From positions 1-16,720 of the forward strand of contig JAAYEN010000189.1 in NCBI GenBank assembly GCA_012728775.1: DNA of 16,720 nucleotides, written 5' to 3'. Positions 1 through 7,264 of this stretch are shown one piece after another (position 1 is the stretch's first letter; each line of letters begins with the position of its first letter). The notes beneath the pieces were generated by a model that saw only the letters and a program-made list of their open reading frames with translations, did not search any database and had not been told where the DNA came from. This DNA comes from Tissierellia bacterium. Its GTDB lineage: Bacteria > Bacillota_A > Clostridia > Tissierellales > Peptoniphilaceae. The position numbers and the translations under genes are program-made.

Positions 1-58
1 ACAAAGTTTCTTTAAAATAGAATATCAGTCGTATTGATCCTAATTTTATTGTAAAGTA

Positions 59-94
59 TTGTTTACATAGTAATAATATTATATTTGATATAAT
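59..94 (+). promoter_or_regulatory. Extended -10 promoter for the pyruvate-kinase-like gene
   Basis: A perfect TATAAT at 89-94 is preceded by TG at 86-87, giving the extended -10 form TGnTATAAT. The -35 side is weak: TTTACA at 62-67 lies 21 bases away, longer than ideal, which fits an extended -10 promoter that depends less on -35. Transcription would start near 101, leaving a leader of about 28 nt that carries the AAAGGAGG ribosome binding site at 113-120. Nothing else is visible in bases 1-58. Confidence 0.55.
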
Positions 95-128
95 TAATTA
101 AATATGCATTTTAAAGGAGGCAGATTAA

Positions 129-1634
129 GTGAAATTTAATATAGAAAAAGATTATACTAAAGATTTATTAAATCAGTTACTTGATTTGTATAATGAAGTT
201 TTAGACGAGGGAAACGTTAATTTATCTAAATGGGAAAAGAATATAGAACGAGTTGATTTTTATGAAAGTGCAAAAAATTTATTTTATTATTTGGCTTTAA
301 GAACCAAAAGTGTACAAGATATTCAAAATCAACTTATTCCTTGGGGTTTGTCCTCTTTAGGAAGATTAGAATCAAAGACACTACCGACTCTGCAATCCGT
401 TATCTTTAGCTTAAGTCGTATATGTGGTGAAGATACAGATATTTACATGCCTAATTCTGAATCCTTTTATGCAGGAAAAGAAAGATTAGATAAAAATACT
501 AAATCCTTCTATGGAGAAGAACCAAAAGATTATAGAACTAGAATAATGGTGACACTACCATCTGAGGCATCAGAAGATAATAGTCTTATTGAAGATTTAA
601 TTAAAGCCGGTATGAATGTTGCTAGAATTAATTGTTCCCACGATAATGAAAAAACCTGGCTTATAATGATCAATAAAATAAGAAGGATTTCTAAAAAAGA
701 AAATAAAGATGTAAAAATCTTAATGGATTTATCCGGTCCAAAAATACGAACAGATTGGGTGTTTAGTTACTATGAAAATTCTAAAGTAGTTGTGGGAGAT
801 TTATTAAGACTTGCAAATGATTTTTCTAATATTAATCCTAAAGAAGAAGTAAAATTACAATTAGGAACTACCATCCCCCAAGTATTTAAACACTTAAAAG
901 TTGGAGATCACGTTATGATAGACGACGGAACCATTGAAACAAGTGTAGTAGAAGTGGATAGCAATGGCGCTATTATTAGAGTGGATAAACTAAAAGGTCG
1001 AAGTAAAAGACTTAGACCACAAAAAGGTATAAACTTTCCAGATACAGATTTGGAAGTAAATGTTCTTTCAAAAAAAGACAAAGAGGATATGAGAATAGCT
1101 TGTGAACACGCTGATATCATAGGATGCTCATTTATTCGAACTTCGAAAGATATTATAGATATACAAAATGAATTAGATAAGATACTAAAAAATGATGGAT
1201 ATAAAATGCCTTTGATGGCTAAAATAGAAACCGTTAGTGGTGTCGACAATCTTCCTGAAATCATTTTACAAGGAGCATCAAAAAATCCTTTTAGCGTTAT
1301 GATTGCTAGAGGTGATTTGGCTGTAGAAAGTGGCTATGCTAGACTTGCCGAATTACAACAAGAAATTCTTTGGATTTGTGAGGCTGCAGATATTCCAGTA
1401 GTATGGGCAACTGAAGTTTTCTCAAATTTAGTAAAAAGCGGCATTCCAACAAGAGCGGAAGTAACTGATGCAACTGAAGGAACCCAAGCTGAATGTGTCA
1501 TGTTAAATAAGGGAGATTTTTTAGTAGAGGGAATTGAAATGCTTCAAGAAATTTTTACTAAGATGCAAGAGCACCAATACAAAAAAACATCTATTTTAAG
1601 ACCTCTTAATATAGCTAATATTTCGGAAAAATAA
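129..1634 (+). CDS. Pyruvate-kinase-like protein with N-terminal extension, no C-terminal domain
   Basis: A 501-residue protein whose residues ~135-480 follow the pyruvate kinase TIM barrel with an inserted B domain (about 210-305). Many active-site positions are kept: the ARINCSH segment (R166, N168, S170, H171), D200 and R207 in MDLSGPKIRT, K365 and E367 in MAKIE, D396 in ARGDL and T428 in WATE. The usual SGET motif is replaced by MLNKGD (~459), and the chain ends soon after, so the allosteric C-terminal domain is absent. Residues 1-130 are an extra module with the recognisable stretches NLFYYLALR and GLSSLGRLE. From memory, this arrangement matches a divergent family also found in plants and other bacteria; canonical pyruvate kinase activity is not assured. 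The start is GTG at 129 with AAAGGAGG eight bases upstream. It converges on the minus-strand operon with a 17-nt gap. Confidence 0.85.
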   Translation: MKFNIEKDYTKDLLNQLLDLYNEVLDEGNVNLSKWEKNIERVDFYESAKNLFYYLALRTKSVQDIQNQLIPWGLSSLGRLESKTLPTLQSVIFSLSRICGEDTDIYMPNSESFYAGKERLDKNTKSFYGEEPKDYRTRIMVTLPSEASEDNSLIEDLIKAGMNVARINCSHDNEKTWLIMINKIRRISKKENKDVKILMDLSGPKIRTDWVFSYYENSKVVVGDLLRLANDFSNINPKEEVKLQLGTTIPQVFKHLKVGDHVMIDDGTIETSVVEVDSNGAIIRVDKLKGRSKRLRPQKGINFPDTDLEVNVLSKKDKEDMRIACEHADIIGCSFIRTSKDIIDIQNELDKILKNDGYKMPLMAKIETVSGVDNLPEIILQGASKNPFSVMIARGDLAVESGYARLAELQQEILWICEAADIPVVWATEVFSNLVKSGIPTRAEVTDATEGTQAECVMLNKGDFLVEGIEMLQEIFTKMQEHQYKKTSILRPLNIANISEK

Positions 1635-1651
1635 ATTTAAAAATAAATTAC

Positions 1652-2296
1652 TCAATCCATACTTCTTTCTACATTGGATATCCCACCTTCTTGAGTAACT
1701 CTGTAAACATTTTTTGAAAGTGAAGCTAGGTGCTGGTTGTGGGTTATCATTATTATTTGACGATTCATTTGATCAGAAAATTGCAATAAAAATTCGCCAA
1801 TATCAAAAGTAAATTCTTCACTTACATGCTTTGCAGGCTCATCTAATATTAGTGGGCCTTCTATTTTGGGCTTAGAATTTTCTAAAAAAGACAATCTTAA
1901 AGCTAGACTGACAATATCAACAATACCTCCACCTTTAGATATTTCAGGTTTTATTTTAACTTTACCATTTTCATTTTCTTCAACAACATAAAATTCCGCA
2001 CTTGACGCATTTCTTTTTTCTGTAATGTCGATTTCAAATTTGTAATCCTTATCAAAAATATATCTCAAGCTTTTTGTGGTTAAATTTTCGATTTGAATTT
2101 TACCTTGTTCCCTAGCATATTGTGATGTATGCTGGAATAAAATTAATACCTTTTCCAATACGTCTACTTCATCTAAAAGACTTTGCACTTCCCTATCATA
2201 AATCTTTTCTTGTTCTAGAAACATCTCTTTTTTAGCATTTTCTGTATAAAAATGTTTTTTTAAAAGATTGATTTTTTCTTCTAAATTATTCATCAT
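1652..2296 (-). CDS. C-terminal half of a split Rad50/SbcC-like ATPase
   Basis: A 214-residue protein carrying only the C-terminal ABC-ATPase lobe of an SMC/Rad50-like protein. Residues ~1-65 are predicted helix or coiled coil. The lobe follows, with a signature-like motif SKGGGIVDIVS (120-130), Walker B LILDEP (149-154, with D152 and the catalytic E153), a D-loop-like AKHVSE, and the H-loop histidine H186 in ITHNQH. There is no Walker A, so on its own it cannot form a complete nucleotide site. The missing Walker A lobe is encoded two genes upstream in the same operon, so the two proteins probably assemble into one Rad50-type head. Its start overlaps the stop of the 83-residue gene (ATGATGA), and no strong ribosome binding site is seen, so translation is probably coupled by reinitiation. 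A second in-frame ATG lies one codon later. All motif residues needed for hydrolysis look intact, so this is not decay. Confidence 0.85.
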   Translation of the reverse strand: MMNNLEEKINLLKKHFYTENAKKEMFLEQEKIYDREVQSLLDEVDVLEKVLILFQHTSQYAREQGKIQIENLTTKSLRYIFDKDYKFEIDITEKRNASSAEFYVVEENENGKVKIKPEISKGGGIVDIVSLALRLSFLENSKPKIEGPLILDEPAKHVSEEFTFDIGEFLLQFSDQMNRQIIMITHNQHLASLSKNVYRVTQEGGISNVERSMD

Positions 2297-2544
2297 TTTA
2301 CTTTATCCAAAATATCCCTAGGCATAAGGGAATTAGCTTCATTTAACATCTCTTCAATTTCTTTTTTAAGGTTTTCAATGGTAGAATCTAAGTTTTCTGG
2401 TTCAACCCCCAACTGTTTCAATTCTTCTAAAATTTGAGATTCTTGATTTTCTAGCACTTCTAAGTTAGCTGCTGCCTTATTTTTAAGAGCATTTGCTCTA
2501 TCTATATCATATTTTAATTTTTTTAGTTCTTCTTCATAATTCAT
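2293..2544 (-). CDS. 83-residue helical-hairpin protein between the two Rad50-like halves
   Basis: A small, highly charged protein with no enzymatic motif. Residues 2-45 look like one long amphipathic helix, LGVEPENLDS (45-54) looks like a turn, and residues ~52-72 form a second Glu/Lys-rich helix; it ends with a MPRDILDK tail. It sits exactly where the descending coiled coil of a Rad50/SbcC chain would be encoded, between the zinc-hook end of the N-terminal half and the C-terminal ATPase half. Its own AGGAGA ribosome binding site (2551-2556) lies six bases before the ATG and overlaps the upstream stop codon, and its TGA overlaps the next ATG, so it is a real cistron and not a frameshift remnant. 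I infer a structural subunit pairing with the coiled-coil arm. I do not recognise a named family. Confidence 0.75.
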   Translation of the reverse strand: MNYEEELKKLKYDIDRANALKNKAAANLEVLENQESQILEELKQLGVEPENLDSTIENLKKEIEEMLNEANSLMPRDILDKVK

Positions 2545-2554
2545 AATTTATCTC

Positions 2555-4000
2555 CTATTCTTTTAAATGATTTAGTATTTCATCTACGTCTTCAGTATTT
2601 ATTGGTCTAAAGCATGTAGGACATATATCCAATTCATTAAGATAGTCATTGTATGCTTTGAGATTCTTTTCAATAGATTTATTTAATAAGTCCAAGTTAC
2701 TTTTGTCTTTAGTAATACGCAATTTTAAATCCTTCAACTGCTTCAGTTTTACATTTAATAGTTCTAGTCGCTTTGTTTTTTCAGTTACAGTATTGGATAG
2801 ATTTATAGATTTATTAACTTTATTTAATTTATCTAGATAAACTCTATGACCTTTAAGTTTAATTTTGTTCTCTCTATATTGTTCAGAAAGATTATTGAGT
2901 TTATTAAAACTATTTATAGAATTTCTCAACTTAGTTTCTGTATTACTAATTGTTTCTAAGTTTTTTAGATTATCAGTTGTACTTCTATAAAAAATCATGC
3001 TACTATTATTTTTTTTCATACGTTCTGATAAAATCAATAATTTGTTTAATAGCTGATTCTTATTTTCAATTACTGGATTTAACTTAATGGCTTTTTCGAC
3101 TATATTCAGCTTTTTACTAATATCTAAAAAGTTTTGATGCTGCATTTTATTTTTCAAAACTGTATCTTCAATTTTTCTCAAATTTTTAAACTCTGAATAT
3201 TTAAGTTCCAGTTTAAAATAGCTTTTCTCAATAGTTTCAAAGGGGCTTAATTCAATTAATTGTTTTTTATAATAATCTTTGTTTTCTAATATTTTATTAT
3301 AATTTTCTTTGTATTTCTCAAGATTTTGTAAGATGTATTCTTTTTGTTTTCTATTTTCTTCTATTTTTTCTAATTTTATAATAATAGTTTTTAAATTATC
3401 TAAATATTCATATTCTTTTAAATTTTCTTTTATAGCATCTAATTTTTCTTGGGAAGATTTTAAATCCCTTCTTTTACTTAGTAAGTCTCGATTGGTTTCT
3501 GATAGAGCATAGTCCACAACATCTGCTTCTACTAATTTACCTATAGCCAAAGCTTTTAGTCCAGGTGTTTCTGAAATAAGAAAAGGTTGGTCTAATTGTT
3601 CCGCCATATTTAACGAGCGGTTTTCAGATGGTGTGAAGTTAACTTTTCTTATTTTTGTAGCTTCCAAAACTTCTTCTGGTATCTTTGTGCCGAATCCTTC
3701 AAACACCGATACTGTACCATCCGAATTAGTAAGTTCGTATCCATTTTTTCCTTTTCTTCTATATCTATTTACTATAATTCCAGAATTAAAAAATATTTTA
3801 ACAGATACGTAATCTTCTCCTTCTCTTACAAAATAATCTCCCTGGGGTTCATTGTAAAGCGCCCATTTTATAGCACGAAAAATAGCTGTCTTTCCAGAGT
3901 CAGTGGAGCCAATAATAGCATTTAAGCCTTCTACAAAATCCAATTCTGAATATTTATGAGATTGAAAATTTTCCAATATTACTTTATTTATCGCTATCAT
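2555..4000 (-). CDS. N-terminal half of a split Rad50/SbcC-like ATPase, ending at a CxxC hook
   Basis: A 481-residue protein. Residues 1-165 form the N-terminal ATPase lobe: a strand reading INKVILENFQSHKYSELDF, Walker A GSTDSGKT (31-38), and a Q-loop region MAEQLDQPFLIS (132-143) followed by ETPG, a combination I recall from phage-type SMC-like ATPases. Residues ~165-455 are a long helical arm containing about six ~47-residue repeats. The chain ends 18 residues after a CPTC motif (C460, C463), which resembles the zinc hook that lies at the middle of full-length Rad50/SbcC. Walker B and the signature motif are missing here but present in the protein at 1652-2296. It should bind DNA ends with the Mre11-like partner encoded just upstream. 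The ATG at 4000 lies inside the end of that gene (17-nt overlap) and is preceded by a GGGGAT-type ribosome binding site. Confidence 0.87.
   Translation of the reverse strand: MIAINKVILENFQSHKYSELDFVEGLNAIIGSTDSGKTAIFRAIKWALYNEPQGDYFVREGEDYVSVKIFFNSGIIVNRYRRKGKNGYELTNSDGTVSVFEGFGTKIPEEVLEATKIRKVNFTPSENRSLNMAEQLDQPFLISETPGLKALAIGKLVEADVVDYALSETNRDLLSKRRDLKSSQEKLDAIKENLKEYEYLDNLKTIIIKLEKIEENRKQKEYILQNLEKYKENYNKILENKDYYKKQLIELSPFETIEKSYFKLELKYSEFKNLRKIEDTVLKNKMQHQNFLDISKKLNIVEKAIKLNPVIENKNQLLNKLLILSERMKKNNSSMIFYRSTTDNLKNLETISNTETKLRNSINSFNKLNNLSEQYRENKIKLKGHRVYLDKLNKVNKSINLSNTVTEKTKRLELLNVKLKQLKDLKLRITKDKSNLDLLNKSIEKNLKAYNDYLNELDICPTCFRPINTEDVDEILNHLKE
2612..2623 (-). other. CPTC zinc-hook codons of the Rad50-like N-terminal half
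   Basis: These four codons encode Cys-Pro-Thr-Cys (residues 460-463) in the context LDICPTCFRPI. In Rad50 and SbcC the equivalent CxxC sits at the tip of the coiled coil, where two molecules share a zinc ion. Here it is close to the C-terminus, followed by only 18 residues. Dimerisation through zinc is therefore still possible, but the chain does not return to the head. Confidence 0.75.
2672..3394 (-). repeat. Six degenerate ~47-residue repeats in the arm of the Rad50-like protein
   Basis: Repeat starts share a hydrophobic-x-[KT]-x-I pattern: LKTII (residue 203), FETIE (254), VEKAI (301), LETIS (348), VNKSI (395) and LNKSI (439). Spacings are 51, 47, 47, 47 and 44 residues. Within units, hydrophobic residues recur at unit positions 11 (I, L, I, L, V) and 21 (I, L, L, L, L). 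Two adjacent units share NKLxxLSE. The repetition is at the protein level; I do not see it as an exact DNA repeat. I aligned the units by eye, so the boundaries are approximate. Confidence 0.6.
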
Positions 4001-4970
4001 TTACTATCCCCTTCGCCCTGTCCAATCTCTCCTTCGCTTCATTGCGAACTTTAATGTCAAACCCTTCGTTTTGGGCAATAGAATTTAATATAGACTCCAA
4101 ATCCATTACATCTAAGTCTACATTTTGATATATAGAATCCGAAAAAATAGTAAGCCTTTCTTCTTTAAATTGGCTTTCAACTAAAGTTTTTCTATCTAAA
4201 ACATCTTCTCCTAGCTTTGCACTTTTCAAATATCTATCTTCTACAGTAATTCCTTTTTTGTCAATATTTATAACTAAAAACTTAGGTTTTCTATTTATTT
4301 CTGCAATACTATTGGTTATTCTAACCATACTTCCAGGATTGGAAAAGTATTTTCCGCCATGTATTTGGGTAGGATATCCAGTATGATAGTGACCTGAAAG
4401 TGTTATATCAGCGTCCGTATCTAATATCTCTCCTACTAGAATATGGGGTACGTGTTTGATAAATGGCCTGTCCGTTAAAAAACCATGTACTATATTTATT
4501 ATATAATCAGCATCTGTTTTTAATTCATCTTTTTTAACTATGTAATTAGATTTGTCTAAGTCTAAATCAGAAGAATAATCTTTTCCTAATAAAAGGATTT
4601 TTGTATCATCATCAGATAGCTCTATTCCTCCGTCAGGAATTAATCTTAATATACTCAAATTATCTAATAATCCTAACATAGATCTATTGAGGGTGCCTTT
4701 ATTATATCCGAAAATATCGTGATTACCTGCCACAATAAATATTGGCATATTAAAATTAGCCAATATCTTCCCCACCTCTCCAGTGGATTTAATTGCAGAA
4801 TCTGGTCTATCAAATAAATCTCCTCCGTGAATTACATAATCGACCTTTTCACTATTGGCATAATCTTTTATCTCTTCTAGTTTTGTTAATATGCTCTCAT
4901 AAAAATTATCCAATCGATTTCTTGGATTGGTAGCTCTAATATGAGTATCTGTAAAGAAGAGCAGTTTCAT
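3984..4970 (-). CDS. Mre11/SbcD-like metallophosphoesterase (DNA repair nuclease)
   Basis: A 328-residue calcineurin-type phosphoesterase with the metal-binding motifs of SbcD/Mre11 in order: FFTDTH (D8, H10), HGGDLFDR (D51), AGNHD (N83, H84), VHGF (H162) and SGHYH (H194, H196). After the core (~1-235), residues 250-328 form a charged C-terminal region that could bind the Rad50-like partner. The expected role is Mn-dependent exo- and endonuclease action at DNA ends, controlled by the ATPase pair encoded downstream. The ATG begins two bases after the recA stop, with only a weak GAAGAG-like site, so it is probably coupled to recA translation. Family assignment is firm. Naming it sbcD is less sure because its partner is not a standard SbcC. 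Confidence 0.88.
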   Translation of the reverse strand: MKLLFFTDTHIRATNPRNRLDNFYESILTKLEEIKDYANSEKVDYVIHGGDLFDRPDSAIKSTGEVGKILANFNMPIFIVAGNHDIFGYNKGTLNRSMLGLLDNLSILRLIPDGGIELSDDDTKILLLGKDYSSDLDLDKSNYIVKKDELKTDADYIINIVHGFLTDRPFIKHVPHILVGEILDTDADITLSGHYHTGYPTQIHGGKYFSNPGSMVRITNSIAEINRKPKFLVINIDKKGITVEDRYLKSAKLGEDVLDRKTLVESQFKEERLTIFSDSIYQNVDLDVMDLESILNSIAQNEGFDIKVRNEAKERLDRAKGIVNDSDK

Positions 4971-4972
4971 AA

Positions 4973-6046
4973 CTACTCTTCATCCTCATCTAACATCATT
5001 TGAAATTCTTCTAATTTGTTTTCTTCAATCCCTTGGGTTAGTTCTTTAGGTATATTTAAATTATAATGTTCTCTAACTTTTAATTCTACTTCAAGTAACT
5101 TACTAGGATTGTTTTCTAAATAAGCTCTAGCAGCATCTCTACCTTGACCCATTCTATCCCCTTGATAAGAATACCAAGAACCTGCTTTGTCAATAATATC
5201 TGCATTTGCCGCCGCGTCAACAATACCTCCTAATCGAGAAATTCCTTCTCCGTAGATTATGTCAAACTCAGCAGTTTTAAAAGGTGGTGCTACCTTATTT
5301 TTAACAACTCTAGCCCTAGTTCTATTACCTAAAAATTCATCACCCTTTTTGATATTGTCGATTTTTCTTATGTCCAATCTCACAGATGAATAGAATTTAA
5401 GAGCCCTACCCCCTGAAGTGGTTTCAGGATTTCCAAACATTATTCCAACTTTTTCTCTTAATTGATTAATAAAAATTACAGTAGTATTAGACTTGCTAAT
5501 AGCTCCAGTTATTTTTCTCAAAGCTTGGCTCATCAATCTAGCTTGAAGTCCAATAAAGGAATCTCCCATGGCACCTTCAATCTCTGCCCTTGGTACTAAT
5601 GCAGCAACAGAGTCGATAACTACAACGTCCACAGCGTTAGATCTAACTAACATTTCCGCGATTTCCAAGGCTTCTTCTCCAGTATCAGGTTGGGAAACTA
5701 ACAAAGAATCCATGTCTACACCTAGTTTTGCAGAATATTCAGGGTCTAATGCGTGTTCTGCATCTATAAATGCTGCATTACCTCCAAGTTTTTGTGCTTC
5801 TGCAACTATATGAAGAGCTACTGTCGTTTTACCTGAAGATTCAGGACCATAAATTTCCACTACTCTTCCTCTGGGGATACCGCCAACACCCAAAGCGATA
5901 TCTAACTCGATTGAGCCAGTTGGAATTACTTCCATTACTCTTCTGGTGTCCTCTCCCATTTTCATAATCGATCCTTTGCCGAATTCCTTTTCTATCCTAG
6001 AAATTGCAGCATCTAAAGCTTTTTCTTTTTCTTTTTGTTCAGTCAT
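4973..6046 (-). CDS. recA: RecA recombinase
   Basis: A full-length 357-residue RecA, which forms ATP-dependent filaments on single-stranded DNA, drives homologous pairing and strand exchange, and activates LexA self-cleavage where LexA exists. Visible features are Walker A GPESSGKT (67-74), the [10 protein letters not shown] segment (~95-104), Walker B VVVIDS (141-146), loop L1 around 155-165, loop L2 (~195-212, with [10 protein letters not shown]) and an acidic C-terminus (MLDEDEE). The start ATG has a strong AGGAGGA site at 6051-6057 that overlaps the cinA stop. The pgsA–cinA–recA order is typical of Firmicutes. Unusually, recA is followed at once by an Mre11/Rad50-like set. No inverted GAAC-N4-GTTC LexA box is visible just upstream, so expression probably comes mainly from an operon promoter. 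Confidence 0.98.
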   Translation of the reverse strand: MTEQKEKEKALDAAISRIEKEFGKGSIMKMGEDTRRVMEVIPTGSIELDIALGVGGIPRGRVVEIYGPESSGKTTVALHIVAEAQKLGGNAAFIDAEHALDPEYSAKLGVDMDSLLVSQPDTGEEALEIAEMLVRSNAVDVVVIDSVAALVPRAEIEGAMGDSFIGLQARLMSQALRKITGAISKSNTTVIFINQLREKVGIMFGNPETTSGGRALKFYSSVRLDIRKIDNIKKGDEFLGNRTRARVVKNKVAPPFKTAEFDIIYGEGISRLGGIVDAAANADIIDKAGSWYSYQGDRMGQGRDAARAYLENNPSKLLEVELKVREHYNLNIPKELTQGIEENKLEEFQMMLDEDEE

Positions 6047-6055
6047 CAGATCCTC

Positions 6056-7261
6056 CTAGCCCATTAATTTTATTATATTAAAGAATAAATAATTTGTTAC
6101 TCTATCTATTATTTGCATTCTAGTTCCTACAAAAATTTCTTCTAAGATAATAGTCTTATCATTTTCTCTGTCATAAATTCCTATATAAACCAATCCATTA
6201 GTTCTTTTATCCTCAGTAGGACTTGCATATCCTGTTGTTATTGCATAATAATCAGCACTATATTTATTTTTCAGTCCCTCTAGCATCTCCATAGCCACTT
6301 CTTTGCTAACTGCAGTATGCTCCTTTAAAGTTTCTGCCTTTACGTTTAACTCTTTTATCTTAGATTCATCAGAATACGTTACTAAGGAACATATTAATGC
6401 TCTAGATGCATCTGGATTTTCAATAAATCTTATAGATACATTTCCACCAGTACATGATTCAGCAAAGGCTACAGTCTTATTATTTTTTATTAACTTTTTC
6501 AACAAGGATTTTGATATGGAATCTGAATCATAGTCGTAAATATTTTCTTTAAATTCTTCAGTTAATGTATCTATCAATTTTTGCATCTCATTACCATTTC
6601 TATCTTCAGATACAATTTTTATATCAACTCCTCCACCGCCAAAATAGGTATTCACTGCGTAATTAGAATTTAAATCTAATTTTCTCAACCTATCTTCCAA
6701 AGCAGACTCGCCAATTCCTTGGGTATTAATAATTCTAATAGAAATTTTTTCTTTAGTTTTATATCTATTTAAAAATTTATTTAAAATGTTTTTTACTTCA
6801 ATAGGTGGTCCTGGAAGGACAATAACCCATTTGCCTTGTTCTCTTAAAAAATATCCAGCTGCAGTTCCAAAATCGTTGTTAATAATTTCAGAATCCCTTG
6901 GAAATACTGCTTGTTTTTTATTATTTTCTGTCATCTTTCTACCTGAAGAAATAAAATAATATTCCAATTTCTTTAGTACATCTTCGTTTAAGACTAAATC
7001 TCTTCCCAATGCATCTGCAATACATTCAGTTGTAATATCATCAGCAGTAGGTCCTAATCCTCCAGAGGTAAATATCATGTCATATTTATCAAATAATCTA
7101 CAAAATGCCTCTATAATTTCATTTTTTTCATCTCTTACTGTGACTTGTTCATCGATTAATATGCCGTAATCCCAAATTGTTTTTGCTATCAAAGACAAAT
7201 TTGTATTAACTGTGTGGCCTAATAATACCTCGTCACCTATATTTAAAACTGCTGCTCTCAT
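6056..7261 (-). CDS. cinA: CinA-family protein (COG1058 domain plus NMN amidohydrolase-like domain)
   Basis: A 401-residue two-domain protein. Residues 1-170 form the MoCF-like domain with TSGGLGPTADDIT (65-77) and the VLPGPPIEVKN segment (148-158). Residues ~245-401 form the CinA C-terminal domain with AESCTGG (268-274), Y296 and K301, spaced as I recall for the catalytic Ser-Tyr-Lys set of NMN deamidases. The normally conserved TGIAGPGGG stretch reads TTGYASPTED here (342-351), which may lower or change activity. The family recycles nicotinamide mononucleotide and hydrolyses ADP-ribose; in transformable Firmicutes it is also a competence-linked partner of RecA. The ATG at 7261 follows the pgsA stop by three bases, with a GGGTGA-type ribosome binding site. 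Confidence 0.93.
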   Translation of the reverse strand: MRAAVLNIGDEVLLGHTVNTNLSLIAKTIWDYGILIDEQVTVRDEKNEIIEAFCRLFDKYDMIFTSGGLGPTADDITTECIADALGRDLVLNEDVLKKLEYYFISSGRKMTENNKKQAVFPRDSEIINNDFGTAAGYFLREQGKWVIVLPGPPIEVKNILNKFLNRYKTKEKISIRIINTQGIGESALEDRLRKLDLNSNYAVNTYFGGGGVDIKIVSEDRNGNEMQKLIDTLTEEFKENIYDYDSDSISKSLLKKLIKNNKTVAFAESCTGGNVSIRFIENPDASRALICSLVTYSDESKIKELNVKAETLKEHTAVSKEVAMEMLEGLKNKYSADYYAITTGYASPTEDKRTNGLVYIGIYDRENDKTIILEEIFVGTRMQIIDRVTNYLFFNIIKLMG

Positions 7262-7264
7262 AAA

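Noticed and set aside
1634..1649. AATTTA/TAAATT hairpin between the convergent genes as a terminator.
   Set aside because: The stem is six A-T pairs only, with no T run of useful length after it on either strand; it is expected by chance in such AT-rich DNA.
2293..4000. The three Rad50-like pieces as a single gene broken by frameshifts.
   Set aside because: Each piece has its own start codon with a ribosome binding site or an exact stop-start overlap, all motifs are intact, and the first piece ends cleanly after the hook. Two independent errors landing so neatly is unlikely.
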